From Phytophthora sp. 'mugwort' (lineage: Eukaryota; Oomycota; Peronosporomycetes; Peronosporales; Peronosporaceae), in NCBI GenBank assembly GCA_033558025.1, contig JAUCEF010000003.1, forward strand, positions 1,762,001-1,826,000: a DNA stretch of 64,000 nucleotides, in the 5' to 3' direction. This document shows positions 45,058 to 54,780 of this stretch, in pieces. Every line of letters begins with the position of its first letter. Positions within the stretch are counted from its first letter, which is position 1. Under the pieces are notes generated by a model that saw nothing but the letters and a program-made list of their open reading frames with translations, was not told the DNA's origin and searched no databases. A program made the position numbers and the translations under genes.

Positions 45058-45170
45058 GTACACCGAGATCCGGCTCGTTTACCATACGGTACGTATGTGC
45101 AGTACTTGTTGTTGGACTCGCTCTGATCTCCATTCTCGTGAAATATGGATCTGCTACCACTGGAGCTTGA
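45058..45170 (+). other. Possible last exon with membrane tail
   Basis: A pyrimidine-rich stretch ending TTTTTAG (45051-45057) looks like a splice acceptor. It is followed by 36 residues with TPRSGSFTIR, a hydrophobic segment (YVCAVLVVGLALISILV) and a stop at 45168. This resembles the C-terminal membrane tail of the effector-like gene 1.1 kb downstream. No upstream exon is recognised because the MULE relic lies there. Confidence 0.3.
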
Positions 45171-46238
45171 ATGCAAAAATAACCGAAGTGAACTGTATCA
45201 GTGCGCATATTACTTTAGCTTAAATGAGGCAATGTTCATGACTACATACGCCCGTCACGTCGGCTTGGTTGCTCTTTCAGTCGAGTGCCTTCGACGATAT
45301 CCATAGATTTATGACAGAATATGCAGTTGTCAAAATTTGAATCAAATGGGTTGGAGCCGAGCCGTTTCAAGGATTTGCGGGCAGCGAAGACCCCCCCCCC
45401 CCCCCCCTCTCCCTTACCGATTACAGTTCAGTGTACCATTATTTAATAATAGGTAACAGGGATCCGCTAAACCAACACTTTCCCAGATCTCTTATCCGTG
45501 GTGACACTGAGAGCGCGTGGATACTACTTGTATCTCGATAGCGCCAGCCTTGGCGAACTGATGTTGGCAGCACTGACAGAGTCGCGCCGCTTGTGCTGTG
45601 CCGCTTGCCATGTTCACTTGTTTATGTTTTTGTGCAAACCACACAATCGTTCTTAAAAATGTTTTTGATCAAGTAGTCCGCTTCCAAGCACCTTCAAATG
45701 CGCGGCTGCAGTGTACTGGCCTACGCTGGCTGCAATAGAGTGCAATTACACCGCATTGTTGACAGCAGTATAACCCAGTGCCGGTGTGCCAGCATTGCTA
45801 GGATTACTTTCGAGCCTAAATAGCGTTGAAGTTGTCCGAATCGTATGGTACTAGAGCATCCTGGTGACTTTCTCTACGCGAGCGCTCCGGCACTTCGTCG
45901 ATTCATTTCTGCTGCTAGAAAACTTCACACTTGAAGAAGGTGGAATTTCATCCTGGCTACGAAACGGCGAGGAATGGCTTCCCCGATTTGCGCAAATATG
46001 AACATACACAGGGAGCAATGGGATTTTTGACTTGCGTTTGTATGCAGTTGGTCATCTGAAACTCACTCCTATTGGACATGTCGTTGTGTACACGTACGAG
46101 AGCGTCTCTCTTCTGTACATTTGGTTCGAAATGGGCTGCCTTGTCATTGCTGCAAGGGGAGACAAGTGACTCACCATCTCTAGTTGGCTCCTGCTGCTGC
46201 GGCGTGGGGGGGGGAGCAGGAAGCTTTGCTTCTGCATG
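45171..46238. other. No supported gene; poly-C tract
   Basis: Seventeen C residues at 45391-45407 followed by pyrimidines. No ORF with a domain is seen before the effector promoter. Confidence 0.5.
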
Positions 46239-46254
46239 GCTCATTTTCCAATCG
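46239..46254 (+). promoter_or_regulatory. Oomycete initiator of the RxLR-like gene
   Basis: GCTCATTTTCCAATCG matches 14 of 16 positions of the oomycete initiator consensus. Transcription starting here would give a leader of about 55 nt before ATG 46299. Confidence 0.75.
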
Positions 46255-46298
46255 ATCGCCAAGCACACCAAAGCCACTAACGACCACCGAATAAGGTC

Positions 46299-46871
46299 AT
46301 GCGCCCGAGCTACTTCTTGGTTCTACTCCTCTTCGCCTTCGCGGTAAGTGTCTCGGGTCTTTCAAACAGCAAGATAATTGCTCCGGTCGCAAACCTCGAG
46401 ACGAGCGCAGACCGCACAATTGTCAGCGGTGGCCGTAACCTGAAGGGAAGTACTACGGCTACTGAGAGAAACGAATCGATAAACGCCAAGTACGAAGAGA
46501 GGTTAACCCTTTCCAGAATAACGGAATTCTTCAGGGGAAAAGGTGCTTCTTTTGCCAATTTCTTCAGGTCGAATCCTGGACTCTCGGCGAAAGTCCAGAC
46601 CTTGCAAAAGGACACGAAACTCGTCAACAGCATCAAGACGGATCCTACTCTCCAGAAGCTCGCGAGTGCGGTGTCGAAGAACCCAAACGCTCTAACGCGG
46701 AAGAAGGTTGGCAGAATTGGAGAGTTTGTCGCGAGACTCAAAAAAATTGAGTTCGTCGGAGACGTATATGGCATGAGGGTCGTGTATGGCATCATGTTCC
46801 TGGCAGTCTTCGGCATTTTCGTCACTGCTGCAGTGATGAATCACAATGTCCAGAGTAGTTACATTCATTAG
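46299..46871 (+). CDS. Secreted RxLR-like effector candidate with C-terminal membrane segment
   Basis: An intact 190-residue ORF with a strong signal peptide (residues 1-20, hydrophobic LVLLLFAFAVSVS core). At 46-49 stands RNLK, a degenerate form of the RxLR motif, followed by an acidic stretch and EER at 66-68, the usual RxLR-EER spacing. The mature domain (69-155) is Lys-rich and helical with no obvious WY repeat. Residues 159-180 form a hydrophobic membrane-spanning segment. RxLR proteins are secreted by oomycetes and act in plant cells; the role here is inferred from layout. A very good initiator lies 45-60 bp upstream. Confidence 0.78.
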   Translation: MRPSYFLVLLLFAFAVSVSGLSNSKIIAPVANLETSADRTIVSGGRNLKGSTTATERNESINAKYEERLTLSRITEFFRGKGASFANFFRSNPGLSAKVQTLQKDTKLVNSIKTDPTLQKLASAVSKNPNALTRKKVGRIGEFVARLKKIEFVGDVYGMRVVYGIMFLAVFGIFVTAAVMNHNVQSSYIH

Positions 46872-47690
46872 GGTAGGAATATGAAGAACATGGCTTCGAA
46901 GTAGTAATGAAGTGTCAATATATACGCGTGTAAAAACCCAGTCATCGAGTTTTACTGCAAGACCCAGAATTGCGAAAGATGACTACGGAAGTCGGAATGA
47001 CTCTACGAAGACTGTGAAGTTGAGGATAACAGACACGGTGTCCGTGTGGTAGGACAGATTGCGGGTCTCAAGGACGGAAGTATATGTTGAGTAGCTACGA
47101 CACAAGACCCTGAGAATACCTTGCTGCTGGGCAAGCAAGCCACGTTTCATTTCGTGCTGCTGTGTGTTTGCAGCAGATACAAGTCAATATAACCGAAGAT
47201 CAAGCTGATTGTTGCAGGCGTTGGTGGCACTCAGAGCCTTCTCATAGCCCTCAGATGTCCGTGAACAGTTTGCAGGTGACAAAAATCTCATCGCAAGGTA
47301 TACACTTCGTTCTGGTCGAACTGAGCAGTATCAATTTGGCGATAAACGAGCGCAAAACGACACAGCGTTGTAGGCCTCAGCACCGGGCTCTGCCTTGTAT
47401 ACACCCGATCCGATGACGGGGATTTTGGCTCCGCTAGCATCTAGGTCAGACTGATGCCACTGGAGCTGCTGAATGGAATTGAGTCTTTTACATTTCGATG
47501 AAGAAGATTTTGGAAGAGGTCGTCGCATAAACTGACTGTCTGACAAACTTCGTTGACTCCTCCAGATGACTGTATGGGGTCTAAGACACACTTACAGCCC
47601 AACGTGGCATTAAATGTAGCTGTAGACTCTCTTTTTTTTTGGAAATTCAGTAACTAGTGTGATCTCAGCTGAAGATGAACCTCCATCCTG
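46872..47690. other. No supported gene
   Basis: Probable 3' region of the effector gene followed by short ORFs without domains on either strand. Confidence 0.5.
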
Positions 47691-47699
47691 CAAATTGCT

Positions 47700-48552
47700 G
47701 TCGAAATTCGAGGTACGTCATCGATTACACTGCACTGGGGGGAAGTCTTAGTGATAACTTAGTATTCTGCAGCTGCATGTCAGGCTGTTTAGCTTCCAAC
47801 TCCAAGTTCCGTCGTGCACGCTGCTCTTTTTGTTGTAGCTACTCTGCATCTCTATGAGCAATCACCGGTTGCAGTTGCTGCTTCTTTTCCTTTGCAAGCC
47901 GCGCCTGCTTGTCCAGCTCCTCCTGAATTAACTCTTGTACCTCGTCGTTCCTCTGGGCGATTTTCTCCGGGGACGGCTCGTTCTGTTTCTGCCACTCTCG
48001 CTGCTGCCTGCTCAACTCTTATTGGCGTTGCTCAAGCTGCTGTTGTCTCCATCGTGCCGTCTCCTCGTCCCGCTGCCTCTTGAGCTCTCGCTCTTTCATT
48101 TCCTCGGTCTGTTCCGCCGTCTTCCATTGCGCCGCTTCAAGTCCCCCCTGTCGCTTGCGCTTCAGTCTCCGTTTCTGCCTCTCGACCGCCTCCATTTCGC
48201 ATTGCACAGCCACTAGCTCCTCTTTAAGCTTACGATATTTTCTCCGTGCCGTCTGCCTCTCGACCACCTCTATTTCGCGTCGCAGAGCCACTTGCTTTTG
48301 GTGCTCTAGGTATTTTCTCCGTGCTGCCTGTCGCTCCATTTCCTCATTTTGCCGCTCCCGCGCTTGCAGCTCAGCGATTGCACGCAGTTTCTTTTAACGA
48401 GAAGACCTCGTGGGCTCCAATTTCACAGCAGATTTCGTCGGTTGGGAATGGGCTGCAGGACGAGGGATGACGGGCATGCGCAGTGATGCCAGCATCCGCT
48501 GGTTCTCCTCTATGCGCTGGCGGCGCTTGGCCTCATACTTGCCCAGTGTCAT
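47700..48552 (-). pseudogene. Decayed tandem paralogue of the coiled-coil gene
   Basis: From ATG 48552 the minus strand reads GKYEAKRRQRIEENQRMLASL, matching SEYEAKRLRRIEENHKKLQSL at the start of the gene at 50249. KLEPTRSSR parallels PLEPTRKSTR. A TAA stop near 48395 interrupts, yet the same frame continues with Glu/Arg/Gln-rich coiled-coil text (ERQAARRKYLEHQKQVALRR) to a stop at 48019, and beyond it to about 47850. The C-terminal globular domain of the neighbour is not seen. Confidence 0.75.
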
Positions 48553-48573
48553 GATTGAGACGAACGGAAATGG

Positions 48574-48842
48574 CTATAAACTTACCGGCACCACACTACA
48601 TGGACATATTTTCTGTACTACTGTAGTATTTGTATCGTATTTGTAAGAAAAAAAAAGTCTAGTTAGCAGCTCGTGATGAGGGTTCGAAGCTGCCTCCAGT
48701 TTAATGCGTTGATGTCGAGTAGCTGGAACGAGAATTCGAACGGGTTGGATCGGTACCCGAGGTACCCGAGTCTCCCGCAATAGATATAGGGGCCCTAGAT
48801 AAACAACAATTAGCAACACAAAGTGAGAAAAAGAACAACAAT
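48574..48842. other. Spacer between coiled-coil paralogues
   Basis: No gene is supported; this is the 3' flank of the coiled-coil gene and the upstream flank of its decayed copy. Confidence 0.4.
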
Positions 48843-50249
48843 TCAATGAATAACTCGTCGCAGACTCACTTTGGGGTACTGGACGAAAAGCAGTAGAGGC
48901 TCCGGTTTCGTACTGGGCGGGTCTGGGGTGTCATAATAGTTGTTGTCAAATCGGAGCAGTTCGTCACCTTTTTGTGCGCGACGCAGTCGCTCCAGGATCG
49001 TTGGGGTAACATCTTGGCAACGAGTCCATCGGAAAAAGACGTGCTTGCGACCACGCAATGTTGCTTCTTCAAACATGTAGTGATAAAAGATTCCGGTCGT
49101 GCCATTTACGAAAAGTGTTGTTGCATTTTTCCATGCGTGGATATCAACGTCGCTGCCAAACACCGCAGTATATCCACCGGGACAGAGACCTTGCATCACA
49201 GATTTCTTGCCTGGTGGCAGAAATTGTTTCCCAAGCGAGAAGACGTGGAACAGGTTTGCATCTACCTTCAACAGAGGAGTCAGCACCAACGGCTTCGTTA
49301 CGTTCACCTCCATCGCATCCGAGATACGTACAAACGGTAGATTCACTTGCCGCACGGGGTACAATTCTCTGTTGCGCGCCTCCTCCTTCTTCTTTTCCGC
49401 TTCGCGGTTCAACTCCACTCGCTCCGTCAAGATTTCCTCCACAATTTGGCCCGTAGCAGCGTTTTTCTCGTCGACCTTCCTCTGCTTCGCCTCTCTCTCT
49501 TGCAACCTCAGCCAGCGCCGCGCCAAGTGATCCTCCTGTTTCATCAGTTCCTGTTCCTCGATTCTCTGCTGTTTCTCTAGCTCCCTCAACAATCGTATCT
49601 TCATTCGCTCTCTCGCCTTCTGCTTTTTTCTCACTCTCCGCTCCTTCAGTTTCAGTTTCAACTTCTTCGCTTTCTCCTTCTCGCGTAAAACCTTCCTCTG
49701 CTCTCGCCTCTTCAACGACGCCTGGCGTCTCTCCTTCTGGGCCTGCAGTTTCCTCCTCAACCTCCAGTCCAGAATCCTCGGCTCCTGTGGTTCCTGTTTT
49801 TCCTGTCCTGGCGTCTCGATTCCCTCTAATTTATTCTTCTCCTCGGCTTCATTCTGCTTCTCGACCTCTTTTTGCAGCTTCTTCTCGAGTTTTTTTCGCT
49901 TTCTTCGCTTTTTCAGCTTCTTTTTCTCATTTCTTTCGAGCTTTTTGCGTTCTTGTTTGTCAATCTTGCTGCGGTCTTTGCGTTCCTGTTTGTCAATCTT
50001 CTTGCGCTCCCGTTTTTCCTGTTTCCATTGCTGTCTTTCGAGTTTCTGCTGCTTGCGTTGGCGCGTCGACTTCCGCGTGGGCTCCAGTGGCTTCTCTTCG
50101 ACATCTCGCTTCCGTTTCTTGGGCTTAGGCTTGGGAAGCGAGGGCGATGTGAGCACAGGGAGGTTGAGCGACTGCAGCTTCTTATGGTTCTCCTCGATGC
50201 GGCGCAGACGCTTGGCCTCGTACTCACTCACCGCGCTCAAGTCCGTCAT
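48843..50249 (-). CDS. Lys/Glu/Arg-rich coiled-coil protein with unidentified C-terminal domain
   Basis: A 468-residue protein from ATG 50249 (MTDLSAVSEYEAKRL); a farther upstream Met in frame at 50300 lies across the likely transcription start, so it is not preferred. The N-terminal motif YEAKRLRRIEENHKKLQSL resembles the start of some WDR76-like and zf-4CXXC_R1 proteins. Residues 57-310 are extremely basic and charged, with many KK/RK clusters: probable coiled coil and nuclear localisation. The C-terminal 150 residues (LCPGGYTAVFGSDVDIHAWK, GIFYHYMFEEATLRGRKHVF) look globular and are unknown to me. A nuclear role is inferred only from composition. Confidence 0.78.
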   Translation of the reverse strand: MTDLSAVSEYEAKRLRRIEENHKKLQSLNLPVLTSPSLPKPKPKKRKRDVEEKPLEPTRKSTRQRKQQKLERQQWKQEKRERKKIDKQERKDRSKIDKQERKKLERNEKKKLKKRRKRKKLEKKLQKEVEKQNEAEEKNKLEGIETPGQEKQEPQEPRILDWRLRRKLQAQKERRQASLKRREQRKVLREKEKAKKLKLKLKERRVRKKQKARERMKIRLLRELEKQQRIEEQELMKQEDHLARRWLRLQEREAKQRKVDEKNAATGQIVEEILTERVELNREAEKKKEEARNRELYPVRQVNLPFVRISDAMEVNVTKPLVLTPLLKVDANLFHVFSLGKQFLPPGKKSVMQGLCPGGYTAVFGSDVDIHAWKNATTLFVNGTTGIFYHYMFEEATLRGRKHVFFRWTRCQDVTPTILERLRRAQKGDELLRFDNNYYDTPDPPSTKPEPLLLFVQYPKVSLRRVIH

Positions 50250-50302
50250 GGTTGCGAAAAATGACTGGCAGAATGAAACGTGACACTTAAAGAGGGACAT
50301 GG

Positions 50303-50313
50303 TACAAAAATGA
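50303..50313 (-). promoter_or_regulatory. Initiator-like motif of the coiled-coil gene
   Basis: The minus strand reads TCATTTTTGTA within TTCTCATTTTTGTACC, close to the oomycete initiator core, about 55-65 bp upstream of ATG 50249. Confidence 0.4.
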
Positions 50314-51259
50314 GAACTATTCTAAAATGAAGTAATGTTGAGCCCAAAAATTAATGCTCTATTTGGCAAAAAGTGACATGCCGGCAAATAGGGAGTAGGG
50401 GGGGAGGGCATAACCCGAGGAGATGCTGCTTCTACGGGCTACATCGACATATGGAAGGCGAAGACTTCAGCTGGTACAATTACATGTACTGAGACCTCAT
50501 GGTATATTAGGCAAGCTTAAATCCAAAGAACGCCTAAAATCGTCAATGATCAATTTTCGAGCTCGAATCGCGTAAGACTTGCAGATGATTGTTTCTCTTG
50601 CAGTATATGTTTGCTGTCGGTGATATTCGCTGTCAAGGCGAGATACTCACGTAAAGCGAATGGACTTGAGTCTACAATTCTTTTAAGGTCGAAACTTGGT
50701 GGCCGAATTATTTTTAACACGGAAAGCTGGACAACGTGAATAAGTGTTGTATTTTCTACAAATATTCGCGCTCATATTTATTATTTGTATGAGCTCCAAC
50801 TATAAGCATCGGGGTAGCACCTTCATAAACTACAACAGTCTGCTGTAGGCGCGATTGCTGTCGGAATTTTGTTTGCTACGACGACCTATGGATCTGGTTG
50901 CGGAGAGTTTTATCAGGTCAAGCACAAACTCGTCTCAAGAATGTTGTTTCGGAAAATTACTACTTACCGGTATTATCTCTACCATGTTGCCATGATGATG
51001 ATGGAGAGGGTTGAGGTAGCATTAAACAATAGCCCGAGAGTCGCCAGCGTGGAGCATGGTTTTTTGCCTATTCAGTTCTTTCTTAAACGATATTGATCGC
51101 ATTTCCAAGCATTAAGCTTCTCACTGTGGAGAACTCCAGGATCAAACGTGGATTTGGAATGGGGAAGTTCAGTCCGAAAAGATGCTACCTAGCTCGGATT
51201 ATCTTCACGCGGATACTAAAACAGGGCAAGCTCGCAATTTACGTACTACAGCGGCGGTC
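50314..51259. other. No supported gene
   Basis: Intergenic between two minus-strand genes. An ORF at 50869-51096 has no recognisable domain. Part is presumably the 3' region of the EGF-repeat gene. Confidence 0.5.
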
Positions 51260-53468
51260 TTAGGATAGCGAGACGGTCGGGTACGGGGAGATGTAGCCAC
51301 AGTCTCCGCGTCGGCCAAGGCCGCCAGCGCCGTTGGAGCTCAAAAAGTACGGGTAGCAAGCGCAGATGCCAGTTCCTCGGTCTGTCAACAAATGAATTGA
51401 ATCAGACACCTGCTTCAACCAAATATTAATACAACAACATAGCTTCTGGTCAATAGACGTACCACAGACACCGCGCGCTGAGCACTCAATATTCGCCTTG
51501 GTACCCTTCACTAGCTCGGTAACTGTCAATGTAGTTGGATTGCCTGCGAGGGTGAGGGCCGAAGCGTCGTAACTAAGTGGAGGTAAGTCTCCTTGCATGA
51601 ACGTGAACTCGATGGTCATAGCTGCATTCAATTTTAAAGACAATAACAAGGGAAAATTAGCTAGGTAAGCTGTACCAAGTCAAATTGTCAGCGTCTATGG
51701 GATACGTACTGACGCCTGCTGCAGAGCACACGGTAGTTCCAGAATCAAACGTCACTGTGGCAGTACGGACACTGTCGAGTGTCTCTAGAGTCGATTGGAC
51801 TTGTGCAGTTGCTGCGTTAAATGGGATCACTGGTGTCATCTCTTCTCGAAAGGTGAGCGTGAACTCGCCCCCGTCAGCTGTGCACAACACGGTCTGCTTT
51901 TCATTCACTTTTCCGACTTCGAATGGATCCGCTCCTCTTGGACACATTCGCGCATAGCAGTCATGTCCGCCGGTAAAGTCGCCAAAGGCATTCTCATATG
52001 GACCAAAGTAATCATTCGTCTCGCAATCGCAGCCCTGAATCTTTGTAGCATCCCACGTGGCGAGTGTATGTGGTGTCGCGCCATAGGTAAAACCCAACGG
52101 ATTTCCTTGGATATCTGTCGCCTCAGACGAAAGTTGATGGATGCTCTTGCATGTGCCTCGGCCACTACAAGTCGCTCCGGTCACCAATGTTGTACCAGTG
52201 GGACAACGGAGCAAGTCGCAGGCTGCTCCTGTAAATGGTGCGAGACAGGTACAGAGCCCTGAGATCGTGTTGCATGACCCTCTTCCAGAACATTGAACTT
52301 GGGCATGGGCCGTGTCTGGGGCGGTCGCGCCATCGAACCACGCTGCACCTTTCGGACACTCACGTAGCGAGCAGTCGAACCCCGTGAAGCCGGTAATGCA
52401 TAAGCATTCGTATGACGTCGCTGCAGAACACGAGCCTCTTCCATCACAGACGCCATTGTTAGTTAATGGACACGCTGCTGTGCCAGTTTGATAGCCACAG
52501 TCTCCTCGTCTGCCTGCCGAAGGTGGCATTGCACCATCACCACTAGCAAAACCTGCAATGCAAGCACAGACCCCAGTAGCGAGCTCACAAGCGCCACGAT
52601 TAGAGCAATAATCATTCTCGCGTGTACCAACTTGACTGGTTCCAACCGTGACTGTGCCGCCATTCAAGAGATTGTTAATCACTTGGAGCTTTGGCAGATC
52701 TCCTGGATTGTTGGTGAACGTAATCGACGTGGTAGTACCTCCCGTTGAGCACAGCGGCGTCGCAGCTACTACGCTAACGCCGTAAATGTTGTCAAGTGAC
52801 TCCAATGCCGTCTCGAGATCGCTCGAGGTGGCACTTGACGCGAGGTTCGCAGTCACTCGACCACGAAATGATAGAGCAAAAGTGCCAGTGCAACCATTGC
52901 ATACGCACAAAATGTCTTGAATCGCGTCGACTTGACCAGTAGTCAACGGATTGTCACCCTTGGGGCACTCACGCAGGGAGCAATCATAGCCCGTGAAGCC
53001 AGGATCGCACTGACACCCCATAATCTTGTCGGCGTCCCAGAGCGTGTAGGTTGTGGTCACGAAGAAGTGACGATCATCCTGCAGCGTTGCTGCATCCCGC
53101 ATGCTCACACAGCGGCCGTTGCCCGAGCACGCATTGGGGCAAATTAAACGCTCACATGCCACTCCTTCAAACCCCGACTCGCACTCACAAGTTCCAGTTG
53201 ATCGCACACAGCGACCCATGGCCGAACATTCAGCTGGTTGATGTGCCTTGTCGGTTGTCCACGCTCGATCGACCCACGCTGCCGCCATCGGGCAGAGTTT
53301 CGAGGCACATGTCGCCCCGCCATAGCCTGGGAAGCACGTGCATCGACCGGTTGTACGTTGGCACGCTCCATGGCCACTACAGCCTCCATCACAGCTAAAG
53401 CCAACCACTAAAGCGTTGCCAAATGGCCCCAGGAAGACCAGGAGGAGCAGGCACAGAAGTCCTGGCAT
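51260..53468 (-). CDS. Secreted multi-EGF protein, mastigoneme-like (three exons)
   Basis: Exons 53468-51710, 51621-51463 and 51381-51260 join into a 679-residue protein; introns of 88 and 81 bp both start GTACGT and end CAG, and the frame is kept. A signal peptide (LLCLLLLVFLGPFGNAL) precedes about eight EGF-like units such as CSGHGACQRTTGRCTC and CSGNGRCVSM. Paired motifs C(D/E)xGFTGYDC and SLRECPKG occur twice. Between them lie three copies of a non-EGF module with GDLPKL or GDLPPL. Stramenopile mastigoneme proteins (Ocm/Sig/Mas type) have this build, so a flagellar hair or cell-surface role is inferred. The last unit ends GRRGDCGY without a membrane anchor. Confidence 0.85.
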
Positions 53469-54660
53469 GTTGAAGCGGCGGGGTGTCCCGGACTGGTCAA
53501 TGATCTTCGGAACATGAAACGACTGGAAAAATATTGTTGTGGTCCAAAATTGGTTCTAGCACGAAATTGCAACGCAGCGATCGAGGCGCACTGGTCTGTT
53601 CTCTATTCGCTCCGCGCACTTGTACTCCTCTCCGTCCGTTCAGAGTAACTTCGGTAGGGAATAACACCTACACGGAGATCAGGACGTCTACTCCTCGTCG
53701 ATTAGGCTGTATCTGTTGAGGCAGAGCTGCGATTTTCTTCAAAGTTTCAAGAACTTCCTCACTGGCGCTGCCGCGCTAGTCGGCATCCAGACAGCTACCT
53801 GGAATTTCTTCCTCAAACTTTTGTTCGCCTTGATCCCCATGTCGATTCCACAATGATCAGTTAGCAAATATCTCCGTGTGTGCTCCACAGCCGTCGCAAA
53901 TTTTCCTCAGGTTTGCTTTAGAAAATATTATCCTAATCTATTCACTGAAATCTCTGCGAATGGTAACGTGAAAGTGTTCTTCTGGGGGTCTTTAACTGCG
54001 CCCTCTTTCAAGCGGAAAGCTTGATTCGAACGGCTTGCTTGCGCAAGCCGCGCCTCCCCCCCTCCCCCCCCCCCCAAGATTATTATCGGATATGCAACGA
54101 TGCATCTATCCTGTTACATTCACCCCGCCTCCAAGAGAAGGCTAGATATCTTCATCACTTGCACCTTGGGCTCCGTTTCGAACCGATTTCTGCTCCAGAC
54201 CGCCGACTTACGCGTCCTTAGAAACTGTGGACTCCGGCTTGAGCCACGTCCAACTCCTTCGTCGTCCACGTGTCCTTGCCCATCAGCTTTTGCTCGACCA
54301 TGAATGCCGTGTCTGGACGGGTTCCCGCTTGTCGTAGTGAAGCTTCCTATTTAACTCTCCACGCCACGGCGGTAGAAAGCCCCAACGATGATCGGGCGAC
54401 GCACTACTAGGCGATATTGTCTTGCAGCAAATTGCTCTCGTGATTTTATATCTATTTTAGGCCTACGGGGATACGAGCGAAAAACTACCTTCCTTAAAGA
54501 GATACTTGCAAATGCAGTATGTATAGATGCTTACGAACGCAGTTTGTATTAAAATACTCATTTTATGATGAGCTACAAACAGTTTGTAGCAGAATTCTCA
54601 TTTTATAGTGAATACTTGGATATATCAGACATTGTTAAGTCGTCTCAACCGTTCTACAAG
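53469..54660. other. No supported gene; poly-C tract
   Basis: Upstream region of the EGF gene, then runs of 7 and 12 C at 54056-54075 just after a 7-bp hairpin (CGGCTTG/CAAGCCG, 54031-54050). Nothing coding is recognised. Confidence 0.5.
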
Positions 54661-54780
54661 AAGGTTGGCATAAAGTCACTTTCAAATGTTATATCCCACG
54701 TCAGATTTTTCCAAGATCGGGTTGAAACTTAAATCTGGAGGTCGCAAAAGGTTGACATGAGATCACTTTCAGACGTTATA
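54661..54780 (+). repeat. 87-bp tandem repeat, second copy split by a transposon
   Basis: The unit beginning AAGGTTGGCA at 54661 is repeated from 54748 (AAGGTTGACA). The second copy is cut at GTTATA (54780) and resumes after the pogo element at 56721 with TACCTCGCG...CCAAGATCGG to about 56778. Confidence 0.8.

Noticed and set aside
47814..50283. Plus-strand Leu/Ser/Phe-rich ORFs such as 48080-48397 and 49787-50283
   Set aside because: They are complements of Lys/Glu/Arg-rich coiled-coil sequence on the minus strand and have no motifs.
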